Source of the DNA: an uncultured Chloroflexota bacterium
GTDB taxonomy: Bacteria; Chloroflexota; Dehalococcoidia; Dehalococcoidales; RBG-16-60-22
NCBI GenBank assembly: GCA_903915565.1
Contig: CAIWTG010000064.1
Location: 1-8,888, forward strand
DNA length: 8,888 nt
Reading direction: 5' to 3'
The translations under genes were made by a program, and so were the position numbers. Shown in pieces: positions 1 through 7,282 of this stretch. Numbering within the stretch: the first letter of the stretch is position 1; every line of letters starts with the position of its first letter. The notes beneath the pieces are model-generated. The model saw only the letters and a list, made by a program, of their open reading frames with translations. It searched no databases and was not told the DNA's origin.

Positions 1-21
1 CTCCTGATTTTTCGTCACTTG

Positions 22-50
22 AACCCGACCTTTAAACGGTCGGGTTTTTT
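22..50 (+). terminator. Rho-independent terminator of a convergent gene left of the window
   Basis: A perfect 9-bp stem (AACCCGACC at 22-30, GGTCGGGTT at 38-46) closes a 7-nt loop and runs into a T tract at 45-50, followed by more T-rich sequence. The T tract follows the stem only on the plus strand, so it should end a rightward transcript arriving from outside the window. It begins only 8 nt beyond the permease stop codon. On the minus strand the stem is followed by TTCAAG, so it would be at best a weak terminator for the arg/ABC transcript. Confidence 0.85.
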
Positions 51-58
51 GTTATATT

Positions 59-868
59 TTAGCTCAACTGGCGGCGTCGACTAATCCAGAGACTGGCGAT
101 GAAACACGGCACGAGATAAATCATCATCCCCGCTATAGACAAACCGATATCTACTGGCTTGAAGTTCTGCATCATCTGGCCGATTCTCGATGGGTCGACC
201 CCTAAACCCTGCATCATTTGTGTCACCGAGACGAGAACTGTCGAAACACTATCTCCGGCGGCTGAAAGAATAAACCAACTTGGTTTGCCGGTGGCGGAAA
301 GAACACCCTCCAGGATACCGCATATTATAAAGATAAAGAGCAGCGTCATTACGGTAGCGCCCATCGAGCCTTTGGAGATAGCGCTAAACAAAAACGTTAG
401 TGATAGTACCGACCCGGCATATAAAAGACACAGCCCGAACGATTTTAAAAGTTCAATGGGAACCTGATGGTAGATGGCCAGTAACGAAATCATGATGATG
501 ATATAACTAAAAAATACTAGTAACGCCGTAGCAATAAACGCTGCCAGGTATTTCCCTGACCAGAGAATTAGGCGCTTGACCGGATTGATGAAAAGCAGGA
601 AACCGGTTTTGCTTTCGTACTCTCCGGCAATCGCGTCCCCGGCAAAAAAAACTGCCCCCAGTACCGCCAGGCTCGGCCCGACGGTCAGTAAAGCCGCCAT
701 GCTTAAAACGTCTTTAGGATAGCCGCCCGTCATCAACGTCGGTACTAAAATTAGCACCAGCGCTTCTACTAAAAGGGCGATGCCCAGTATCACATACAGC
801 CTCTTTCGGCGGATATGTTTCAGGAATTCATATTGTATTACTATTCCCAGTTTCTCAAGGTCACCCAA
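59..868 (-). CDS. ABC-2 type transporter permease
   Basis: Integral membrane subunit of an ABC exporter, 269 aa, predicted to sit in the cytoplasmic membrane and pair with the ATPase encoded just upstream. Hydrophobic segments lie at about residues 24-46, 56-76, 106-133, 142-164, 170-192 and 241-263, giving six likely membrane passes, the usual ABC-2 layout. Between the second and third is a soluble loop with the pattern GDAIAGEYESKTGFLL followed by NPVKR, which matches the conserved 'D-x-I-x-x-E-x-x-x-x-T...P-x-x-R' loop of ABC-2 permeases. The start is TTG, overlapping the ATPase stop by 8 nt (TTGGGTGA), and a full AGGAGG lies 5 nt before it, so translation is probably coupled. The cargo cannot be told from sequence; relatives export antibiotics, lipids or peptides, or have unknown roles. 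Confidence 0.85.
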   Translation of the reverse strand: MGDLEKLGIVIQYEFLKHIRRKRLYVILGIALLVEALVLILVPTLMTGGYPKDVLSMAALLTVGPSLAVLGAVFFAGDAIAGEYESKTGFLLFINPVKRLILWSGKYLAAFIATALLVFFSYIIIMISLLAIYHQVPIELLKSFGLCLLYAGSVLSLTFLFSAISKGSMGATVMTLLFIFIICGILEGVLSATGKPSWFILSAAGDSVSTVLVSVTQMMQGLGVDPSRIGQMMQNFKPVDIGLSIAGMMIYLVPCFIASLWISRRRQLS

Positions 869-1586
869 TGTCGCCTCCTGTCAGCTTAAGATATGCCATC
901 TCGAGCGATTTGTATTTTTTCTCTAACGCCTTAACGGTATCATAAGCGAGTAATTTTCCGCCGCTGATTAACGCTATCTTATCGCAGATTAAAGCTACCT
1001 CGCTTAGCTGGTGCGAGGCGAAGAATACGGTTTTTTCCTTGCCCGCGTCGGTGATTATTTCCCGGAACTCTACCAGGCCTCTGGGGTCTAGGCCCAACCC
1101 CGGTTCGTCCAGGATTAGAATAGGCGGGTCGTTTAATAGCGTTTGCGCCAGCGCCAGGCGCTGCTTCATGCCGCGGGAGAACTTCTCTATTTTTACATTA
1201 GCCCAATCCCCCAGCTTAACAAGTTCTATAACATACTTAATCCGCTTGTTGAGTTTCTCCCCTTTCATGCCGCGCAGCCTGCCGAAGTAGCTTAGGTTGT
1301 CAACCGGGGTCATAAAGGTATAGAACTCCGGCGTCTCGATAATCGCCCCGATACGCGATAATACAGCCTCCGGTTCTTTAGTCACGTCAATGCCGTCAAC
1401 AAATATCGTGCCGGAGGTCGGCCGGATAAAATTGCACAATATTTTCAGCGTGGTGCTCTTGCCGGCGCCGTTAGGCCCCAGCAGCCCCACGTTAGCGTTC
1501 TTCTCTACTTTCAACGAGAGGTTGTCTACCGCTAAAAATTTCCCATAATACTTGGTCAGGTTTTCAATTACTATCGTATTACTCAT
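861..1586 (-). CDS. ABC transporter ATP-binding protein (BcrA/CcmA-like exporter ATPase)
   Basis: Cytoplasmic ATPase, 241 aa, that should drive the ABC-2 permease encoded immediately downstream. Visible motifs in order: Walker A GPNGAGKST (37-45); a Q-loop region reading IGAIIETPEFY (79-89), where the usual Gln is replaced by Glu; the ABC signature as FSRGMKQR (136-143) instead of LSGGQ; Walker B LILDEPGLGLDP (157-168); and the H-loop SHQLSEV (191-197). The 'IG-x-IIE-x-P-x-x-Y' and 'FSRGMKQR' patterns are typical of the BcrA/CcmA type of exporter ATPase, some members of which give resistance to bacitracin or lantibiotics. The ATG start has GGAGAG about 5 nt upstream. It begins 54 nt after argH with no hairpin terminator between, so read-through from the arg operon is plausible. 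The substrate is unknown. Confidence 0.9.
   Translation of the reverse strand: MSNTIVIENLTKYYGKFLAVDNLSLKVEKNANVGLLGPNGAGKSTTLKILCNFIRPTSGTIFVDGIDVTKEPEAVLSRIGAIIETPEFYTFMTPVDNLSYFGRLRGMKGEKLNKRIKYVIELVKLGDWANVKIEKFSRGMKQRLALAQTLLNDPPILILDEPGLGLDPRGLVEFREIITDAGKEKTVFFASHQLSEVALICDKIALISGGKLLAYDTVKALEKKYKSLEMAYLKLTGGDIG
874..879 (-). promoter_or_regulatory. Ribosome binding site fixing the permease TTG start
   Basis: AGGAGG on the minus strand stands 5 nt before the TTG at 868. No ATG is as well placed, so the site supports the uncommon TTG start. It lies inside the last codons of the ATPase gene. Confidence 0.8.
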
Positions 1587-1640
1587 CTTTTCTCTCCGAC
1601 ATAAAATACAAAGGAATAATTCATTGGGGGGAATATTCTA

Positions 1641-3008
1641 TTATACTACAATACGGCGTGCCGCCACCAGTGCCTTGCGTACCTGATTGGGCGCTGTTCC
1701 GCCGGCGGTGTCCCTGGCGGCCAAAGCCGACTCAATCGTAATTTTCACTACGTCGGCGCCAAAAAGCGATGAAAACTTCTGGTATTCTTTTATGTCAAGT
1801 TCTTCGAGGTTTTTACCCTTTTCCGACGCGTAATTCACCAGTTTGCCCACTATTTCATGGGCGGTCCGGAAGGCGGCGCCTTTCTTAACAAGGTAGTCTG
1901 TCACATCTGTCGCCAGGATATAGCCCCGCCCTAATGCCGCCCGGATGTTTTCCTCTTTAACCTTAATCGTCTTCAGCATCCCCGCGAATACCGTCAGAGT
2001 CGCCTCCAGCGTGTCCACCGTATCGAAAAATCCCGGTTTATCTTCCTGCATATCGCTGTTATAAGCCAGCGGCAGCCCCTTCATTATCGTCAGCAGCGCC
2101 ACCAGGTTGCCGTAAACCCTGCCTGTCTTCCCCCGGGCAAGCTCGGCAATATCCGGGTTTTTCTTTTGCGGCATGATGCTGCTGCCCGTAGCGTAAGCGT
2201 CGTCCAGTTCAATATAGCCAAACTCCGCCGACGACCATATGACTATTTCCTCCGCCAGCCGCGATAGGTGCATCATGGCGATGGCGGCGTTGGCTTCGTA
2301 TTCCAGTACAAAGTCGCGGTCGCTGACGGCGTCCATGCTGTTCCTACTCACCTGACTAAACCCCAGCTCTTTCGCCACAAACTCCCGGTCGATTTTATAA
2401 GTAACGCCTGCTAGCGCCCCACTGCCCAGCGGCATCACGTCCACCCGCTTTAGGGCATCGTTAAATCGTTCGTAATCCCGCTGCAGCATCTCAAAATAAG
2501 CTAAAAAGTGATGCGCCACCAATACAGGTTGCGCTATCTGCAAATGTGTATGCCCGGGTATCGCGACGTCTTTATTCGCCTCCGCCACATCAAGGATGGT
2601 TTTTTGAAGGGTGCGGATGCGTTTTAAAGTGTCGGCAATTGCTTCCTTGGTGAACAGCCGTATATCCAAAGCAATCTGGTCGTTGCGGGAGCGCGCGGTG
2701 TGGAGCTTTCGCCCCACCTCCCCCACTTTATCAATCAGGCGCGATTCAATGGCCATGTGGATGTCTTCCAGCTCCGCCTTGAACTTGAATTTACCCTGTT
2801 CGATTTCCTTGCGGATAGCTTCTAGCCCGCCGACGATTTTTTTGGCGTCGCTTTGCGTGATAATCGTCTGCTTAGCGAGCATTTTTACGTGGGCAATGCT
2901 CCCGGCGATGTCCTGTTTATAAAGCCGCTGGTCAATAGGGAGCGAGGCAGTATATTCCGCCGCCAGCTTATCCGCCGGCTTACTGAAACGACCCCGTATG
3001 TTCGTCAT
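1641..3008 (-). CDS. argH: Argininosuccinate lyase
   Basis: Last enzyme of arginine synthesis: it splits argininosuccinate into arginine and fumarate in the cytoplasm. At 455 aa it is close to the family norm of about 460 and belongs to the fumarase/aspartase superfamily. The superfamily signature GSSIMPQKKNPD (275-286) carries the catalytic serine loop. Other family blocks are HTARSRNDQIALDIRLF (103-119), GHTHLQIAQP (152-161) with His155 as the likely catalytic-site histidine, and MPLGSGALAG (192-201). The more common GYTHLQ is GHTHLQ here, a small change. The ATG overlaps the argG stop by 4 nt (ATGA), indicating translational coupling. The gene appears intact. Confidence 0.97.
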   Translation of the reverse strand: MTNIRGRFSKPADKLAAEYTASLPIDQRLYKQDIAGSIAHVKMLAKQTIITQSDAKKIVGGLEAIRKEIEQGKFKFKAELEDIHMAIESRLIDKVGEVGRKLHTARSRNDQIALDIRLFTKEAIADTLKRIRTLQKTILDVAEANKDVAIPGHTHLQIAQPVLVAHHFLAYFEMLQRDYERFNDALKRVDVMPLGSGALAGVTYKIDREFVAKELGFSQVSRNSMDAVSDRDFVLEYEANAAIAMMHLSRLAEEIVIWSSAEFGYIELDDAYATGSSIMPQKKNPDIAELARGKTGRVYGNLVALLTIMKGLPLAYNSDMQEDKPGFFDTVDTLEATLTVFAGMLKTIKVKEENIRAALGRGYILATDVTDYLVKKGAAFRTAHEIVGKLVNYASEKGKNLEELDIKEYQKFSSLFGADVVKITIESALAARDTAGGTAPNQVRKALVAARRIVV

Positions 3009-4261
3009 TTCTTCTTCTTCCCTTTAGCCTTGGCTGGCCCAACGATGCTTAACGGCCCCTCTTTATCCCCCAGGAGCTGTACCTGCGCCTGTGTCTTTAC
3101 CGGCAAACCCCACAGGTGGATAAAGCCTTCGGCGGCTTTCTGGTTGAATTTATCTCCCTTATCATAGGTTGCCAAACTCAAATTGTAAAGCGACCACGGC
3201 GACTTGCGTCCGACCACTATCGCCTGCCCTTTAAAGAGTTTGACTCTTACCGTGCCGCTGACGTACCGCTGCGAGCTTAAGACATAAGCCGAAAGGTCGC
3301 GGTTAAGCTGGCTGAACCACAGCCCGTTATAAATCAGGTCGGATATCTCTACTGCTACCTTTTGTTTAAAGCGCAGCTGGTCTTTGGACATCGTCATTGC
3401 TTCCAGCGCCTGGTGCGCCTGTATCAGCGTTATCGCCGCCGGGGCCTCGTAAATCTCACGCGTCTTGATGCCTACCAGCCGGTTTTCTATATGGTCGATT
3501 CTCCCCACCCCGTGATTGCCCGCAATCTCGTTCAATTTTTGAATCAGGCTGATGCCGTCCATCTCTTTGCCGTTGAGTGTTACCGGTACGCCCTTTTCAA
3601 ACCCGATTTCAATATACTGGGCTTTAGCGGGCGTCTTGTCCGGGTCCTTTGTCCAGAGATAAGCATCGGCGGGCGGCTCCGCCCAGGGGTCTTCCAGCAC
3701 GCCGCATTCTACCGCCCTGCCCCACAGGCAAACGTCAATGGAATACGGGCTTTTCTTGGTGACGGGGATGGGTATGCCGTGTTTTTGCGCGTACTTAATC
3801 GTTTCCTCCCGCGTCATGCCCCACTCGCGGGCCGGTGCGAGTATTTTCATATGTGGCGCGAGGGCGTTAATCCCCACCTCGAATCTCACCTGGTCGTTGC
3901 CTTTGCCCGTGCACCCGTGCGCTATCGCCGTCGCCCCCTCCGCCATTGCCGTGTCCACCAGCAGCTTGGCCATCAACGGACGTGATAGAGCCGTCGCCAG
4001 TGGATACTGCCCTTCGTAAAGAGCGTTAGCCTGCAGCGCCGGGAAAAGGAAGTATTTGACCAGCAGTTCCTTGCCGTCAATCACCAGCGCCTTGAGGGCG
4101 CCGATTTTTAAAGCCTTCTGGCGTACCGTGGAAAAATCTCTTTCATTGCCGACGTCTATCGTTACCGCGATGACGTCAGCGTTATATTTCTCCTGTAGCC
4201 ACTTGATGGCCACCGAGGTGTCCACCCCGCCGCTGTAAGCCAGTACTACTTTTTCTTTCAC
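3005..4261 (-). CDS. argG: Argininosuccinate synthase
   Basis: Joins citrulline and aspartate using ATP to form argininosuccinate, the substrate of the next gene, argH. With the GTG start at 4261 the protein has 418 aa, near the usual 400. The N-type ATP pyrophosphatase loop AYSGGVDTS is at residues 8-16, HGCTGKGNDQVRFE at 115-128 is a family hallmark, and SPYSIDVCLWGRAVECG (171-187) matches the conserved block except that the residue before LWGR, usually Asn, is Cys. The GTG is chosen because AAGGGAG lies 7 nt before it and the homology begins there. An upstream ATG at 4363 would add 34 residues unlike the family and overlap the preceding gene. The C-terminus ends in a lysine-rich tail (KAKGKKKK). 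It starts 22 nt after the hydrolase gene. Confidence 0.96.
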   Translation of the reverse strand: MKEKVVLAYSGGVDTSVAIKWLQEKYNADVIAVTIDVGNERDFSTVRQKALKIGALKALVIDGKELLVKYFLFPALQANALYEGQYPLATALSRPLMAKLLVDTAMAEGATAIAHGCTGKGNDQVRFEVGINALAPHMKILAPAREWGMTREETIKYAQKHGIPIPVTKKSPYSIDVCLWGRAVECGVLEDPWAEPPADAYLWTKDPDKTPAKAQYIEIGFEKGVPVTLNGKEMDGISLIQKLNEIAGNHGVGRIDHIENRLVGIKTREIYEAPAAITLIQAHQALEAMTMSKDQLRFKQKVAVEISDLIYNGLWFSQLNRDLSAYVLSSQRYVSGTVRVKLFKGQAIVVGRKSPWSLYNLSLATYDKGDKFNQKAAEGFIHLWGLPVKTQAQVQLLGDKEGPLSIVGPAKAKGKKKK

Positions 4262-4268
4262 GATAATT

Positions 4269-4275
4269 CTCCCTT
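4269..4275 (-). promoter_or_regulatory. Ribosome binding site fixing the argG GTG start
   Basis: AAGGGAG on the minus strand, 7 nt before GTG at 4261, in the 22-nt gap after the hydrolase stop codon. It favours the GTG over the upstream in-frame ATG at 4363. Confidence 0.75.
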
Positions 4276-4283
4276 GTTTGCGG

Positions 4284-5222
4284 TCAGTTCTTTTTCGGGA
4301 AGTTGTCTTCCAAAAACCCGCCGATGTCGTTCCTGATAAGTTCGTATTTCCAGGCATAATCATGCCCCGGCGCCCTTAATGACTTTAGTACGTCGCCCGC
4401 GTTTTCCTCCGGCGAGTTCACACCAATCCAGTGTTTAACTGTTGACCATATCATAGCGGGTATATTGCCGTAATTGAATGTATCAGAGCCGTATCCGTTG
4501 TCGGTGATTCTTATTGTCCTCGGCTCATCGGTCGTTACATACCAGAATGGGCAGCCCGTCTGAATGCTGTAAACTCTGGGGTTATTACGGAAAAATGCCA
4601 TCGCCTGTTCCGTAAGGACGCTGCCGGTGCTCTCGCCGGCGATGATGAATTTGAGGTTCGGCAAATGGTCGTTCAAGAACTCCACCCGCTTTTCCATCCC
4701 AATGACCTTCCTGGGATAACGCGTGGCGGCTTCGATAACCTCTTTAATATTGCTCCAGAAATCGCGGCTGGTGCGGCTGTAGTTGAGTATCAGCGGATGG
4801 TAGCCCAGCATTTTAAGGTCATACGTGATGCCGTCCAAAATACTCTGCCAACCCGGCGTTTGGTAAATATAGTTCCACCCCATTCCCCCCGAGTTAAAAT
4901 AGATAACGACGTCCGCGCTTAGGGCATCCAGATATGTCCCGACCAACTCTTTAACAACCTTCTGGTAGTTCTGCGCGTCCTTGCCGACGACGTCGGCCGC
5001 CATTTTCTCGGCGTCAGCTACCACCGCCGGCGGCGCTTGAGAAATGTCCGTGCCCGCCATGGAAGGTTCCTGTATACCTATATTATTGGCTAGCCCGATG
5101 TTAGAGTTATAAACGATGACTACGAGGAGGATAACTACCAGGACGACGGCCGCGATTACTCCGGGAACCCCGAGTTTATTCACTTTTTTCAGGCTTTTCA
5201 AATTGATAGATAATTTTTTCAA
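4284..5222 (-). CDS. Membrane-anchored putative serine (alpha/beta) hydrolase in the arg operon
   Basis: I do not recognise a named family. The 312-aa protein has a basic N-terminus (about residues 1-18), one hydrophobic helix at about 20-38, and then a soluble domain that should lie outside the cytoplasmic membrane, so it is either anchored or exported with an uncleaved signal. The soluble part has a GESTG pentapeptide (196-200) after a hydrophobic strand (KFIIA), which is the G-x-S-x-G nucleophile elbow of alpha/beta hydrolases with Ser198 as candidate nucleophile. An NSGGMGWN segment (110-117) could form the oxyanion hole, Asp241 or Asp247 could be the acid, and His287 in APGHDYAW the base. 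The catalytic roles are inferred. The TTG start lies 3 nt after the frame-restored argD stop and has only a weak Shine-Dalgarno, which suggests coupling. No known step of arginine synthesis needs such an enzyme. Confidence 0.7.
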   Translation of the reverse strand: MKKLSINLKSLKKVNKLGVPGVIAAVVLVVILLVVIVYNSNIGLANNIGIQEPSMAGTDISQAPPAVVADAEKMAADVVGKDAQNYQKVVKELVGTYLDALSADVVIYFNSGGMGWNYIYQTPGWQSILDGITYDLKMLGYHPLILNYSRTSRDFWSNIKEVIEAATRYPRKVIGMEKRVEFLNDHLPNLKFIIAGESTGSVLTEQAMAFFRNNPRVYSIQTGCPFWYVTTDEPRTIRITDNGYGSDTFNYGNIPAMIWSTVKHWIGVNSPEENAGDVLKSLRAPGHDYAWKYELIRNDIGGFLEDNFPKKN

Positions 5223-5225
5223 AAT

Positions 5226-6418
5226 TTATCTCGCAATTCTGGTCAGGACTCTATCCAGTATGCCCACCGCATGCTCCACGTCTTTTCGGTTGATAATCAG
5301 TGGCGGCATTAAGCGGATGGCATTGGGTTTGACCTTATTGACGAGTAAACCATTTCCAGACAGGACATTAATACTTCCTGCCCTACCTCGGTTCGGAACT
5401 CCACCGCCACCAGCAGGCCGCGGCCGCGCACCTCGGTGATGATGGGCTGCTTCTGTTTCAGCTGGTATAGTCTGTCCATGAGGTATCGCCCTATTCTGTC
5501 GGCGGCGGCAGCGATATTTTTTTCGATGATATATTTCATCGTGGCATACCCGACCGCACAGGCCAGTGGGTTGCCTCCGAAGGTGCCGCCGTGGTCGCCG
5601 GCCACAAAAACCGAGCAGCTCTCTTTGGCTAGTATCGCCCCGATGGGCACTCCGCCGGCTAAACCCTTCGCCAGCGTGATGATGTCCGGTTCGACGCCGT
5701 ATAACTGGTAGCCGAACAGCGACCCCAGTCTGCCGATGCCCGTCTGTATCTCATCCAGAATCAGCAGTATGCCCTTTTCTGTGCACCACTGGCGCACTTT
5801 TTTTATATAATCTTCAGCCGGTATGTTGACGCCGGTCTCCGCCTCGATTAGCTCCAGCATTACTGCCGCGGTTTTTTCGGTGGTGGCGGCTTTAATGGCT
5901 TCAATATCATTATACTTAACATTAATAAAGCCTTCCGGGAGGGGAGTATACGGGGTGTGGAAGGACTCTTGTCCGGTGGCCGCCGTCATCGCCAGCGACC
6001 GTCCGTGGAAAGACCCCAGCGCCGTGATGACTTCGTACGCCCCGTTGAGCTTTAGCTTGCCGTAGCGCCGTGCCAGCTTGGCCGCCCCTTCATTGGCTTC
6101 CAGCCCGCTGTTGGCAAAGAACACCCGGTTAAAGCAGCTGTTTTTTACCAGGAGCTCGGCCAGTTGCAGCTGCGGTATCGTATAGAACTGGTTGGAAGTG
6201 TGGATGAGCTTTTTCGCCTGTGCTACTAAAGCCCCCACCACCACGGGATGCGCGTGTCCCAGACAATTTACCGCCCAGCCGCCCACAAAGTCCAGGTACG
6301 GTTTACCTTTTTCGTCCCAGACCATGGCGCCCTTCCCCTTGACCAGTACCACCGGCAGCCGCACTTTTTCAAAAGTGCGCATATAATATGTTTTTTCAAT
6401 TTCAAACCAGTCTGTCAT
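5226..6418 (-). CDS. argD: Acetylornithine aminotransferase, frameshifted near the C-terminus
   Basis: PLP enzyme that moves an amino group from glutamate to N-acetylglutamate semialdehyde, giving N-acetylornithine. The uninterrupted frame from ATG 6418 stops at 5309 after 369 codons, but the last 14 residues are unlike the family. From 5351 another frame encodes the expected end: GLLVNKVKPNAIR, then LMPPL, to a TAA at 5226-5228. Adding one base restores a 397-aa protein of normal length. Visible blocks: ANSGLEANEGAAKLARR (102-118), FHGRS (137-141), DEIQTGIGR (222-230), and the PLP lysine Lys251 in ITLAKGLAGGVPIGA. The block usually reading EPxQGEGGV is ELIEAETGV (189-197), which is divergent. 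It starts 1 nt after the argB stop, with AGGAAAA inside the end of argB. It may be a pseudogene or the victim of a sequence error; the family assignment is firm among class III aminotransferases, and context points to ArgD. Confidence 0.88.
5352..5356 (-). other. Frameshift site in argD (apparent one-base deletion)
   Basis: On the minus strand the codons CTG GAA ATG GTT replace an expected CTG GAA A-A-T GGT TTA. Two bases (5353-5352) stand where a codon is needed between Glu355 and the glycine that opens the conserved C-terminal block. The lost base most simply belongs to the AAA run at 5355-5353. There is no X-XXY-YYZ slippery heptamer here, so programmed slippage is unlikely. Confidence 0.85.
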
Positions 6419-6419
6419 C

Positions 6420-7202
6420 TCATTTTCCTATCGTCGTGCCGCCTTGAATTTTGTCGAATTCGTCCAGCAAAGCATGTGGTTTTCTTCCATCTATTATACG
6501 TGCTAGCGAACCTGCTTTTAAAGCCTTGAGGCAGGCGTTTACCTTCGGAATCATGCCCCCCTCAATTACCCCCGACTTTATTAGTGACTCCGCTTCATTT
6601 TGGTTTATCTTGGATATTGTCTTGCCGTTTTTGTCTTGAATGCCGTCAACGTCTGTTAAAAAAATCAGCCGTTTTGCCCCCAGCGCCGCCGCGATTTCCA
6701 CGGCAATCGGGTCGCTGTTGACGTTAATGACGCCCGGCTCCTCCCCAACCCTGTTCAGCGAGTAAAGGCTGATTGGCGAGACGACCGGTATGAACCCGTC
6801 TTTTAAAAGCGTCTTCAAAACGCCGATATTTACTTTTCCCACCGCTCCCACGTAGCCCATTTCTTTATCTTTAATGCTGCTTTCGATAAGCGAGCCGTCC
6901 ACCCCGCTGATGCCCACTGCCCGCCCGCCGTATAAGTTAATCGCCGCCGATGTTTCTTTATTGACCAACCCCGCCAGCACCGCTGTTGCCACCGCCAGCG
7001 AATGTAAATCGGTAACGCGTTCGCCCCGCACGAAATTCGTGGCGACTCCCTGCCGCTTGAGCCATTCCGTCACGGTATTGCCGCCGCCGTGTACTACCAC
7101 CAGGGGGTGCTTCTTTTTCTGCAGCGCCGCGATGTCTTGCATCGTCGTATCACCGCTGTTAAACGTTGACCCCCCGATTTTTATAACTGTGATGTCTTTC
7201 AT
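6420..7202 (-). CDS. argB: Acetylglutamate kinase
   Basis: Phosphorylates N-acetylglutamate with ATP, the second step of arginine synthesis. At 260 aa it matches the short Escherichia coli type of the amino acid kinase family. Motifs: KIGGS with Lys8 at the N-terminus, HGGGN (38-42) binding phosphate groups, GERVTD (60-65) with Arg62 in the acetylglutamate site (usually GLRVTD), NVNSD (160-164; usually N-x-N-A-D) with Asp164, and GGMIPK with Lys220. All key charged residues are present. It lacks the N-terminal helix found in arginine-inhibited hexameric kinases, so it is probably not feedback-inhibited by arginine (inference). The ATG start has AGG 8 nt upstream. It follows argJ after 80 nt and runs into argD with a 1-nt gap. 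Confidence 0.97.
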   Translation of the reverse strand: MKDITVIKIGGSTFNSGDTTMQDIAALQKKKHPLVVVHGGGNTVTEWLKRQGVATNFVRGERVTDLHSLAVATAVLAGLVNKETSAAINLYGGRAVGISGVDGSLIESSIKDKEMGYVGAVGKVNIGVLKTLLKDGFIPVVSPISLYSLNRVGEEPGVINVNSDPIAVEIAAALGAKRLIFLTDVDGIQDKNGKTISKINQNEAESLIKSGVIEGGMIPKVNACLKALKAGSLARIIDGRKPHALLDEFDKIQGGTTIGK

Positions 7203-7245
7203 ATTTTTACCTGTTTTTGTGCCGATTCCTTAACGTCATACGGCA

Positions 7246-7263
7246 TCCCGACCTCACTCGGGA
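7246..7263 (-). other. Small hairpin in the argJ-argB spacer
   Basis: In the 80-nt gap between argJ and argB a 6-bp stem (TCCCGA and TCGGGA) closes a 6-nt loop. There is no T tract on either side, so it is not an intrinsic terminator. It could mark an RNA processing or stability site that sets the ratio of ArgJ to ArgB, but a chance hairpin is equally possible. Confidence 0.35.
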
Positions 7264-7282
7264 AGATTTAAGTTTTGATTAT

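Noticed and set aside
1..21. Possible 3' end of a tRNA or CDS before the left-edge terminator
   Set aside because: Only about 20 nt are visible; there is no CCA end or T-arm, and the TGA at 5-7 alone cannot identify a coding sequence.
1607..1625. ARG-box-like AT-rich sequence (GAATAATTCATT) between argH and the ATPase gene
   Set aside because: It does not fit the TGAAT-N4-ATTCA spacing, is a single weak match, and lies downstream of the arg genes rather than at the operon promoter.
3362..3985. A 207-codon plus-strand reading frame
   Set aside because: It lies fully antisense to the well-conserved argG, and its product has no recognisable family; such shadows are expected opposite GC-biased codons.
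4262..4363. N-terminal extension of ArgG starting at ATG 4363
   Set aside because: The 34 extra residues are not family-like and overlap the end of the hydrolase gene; the GTG at 4261 has a good ribosome binding site and begins where the homology begins.
5348..5357. Programmed ribosomal frameshifting in argD
   Set aside because: The site lacks a slippery heptamer, no clear downstream pseudoknot or stem was seen, and ArgD is not known to need frameshifting.
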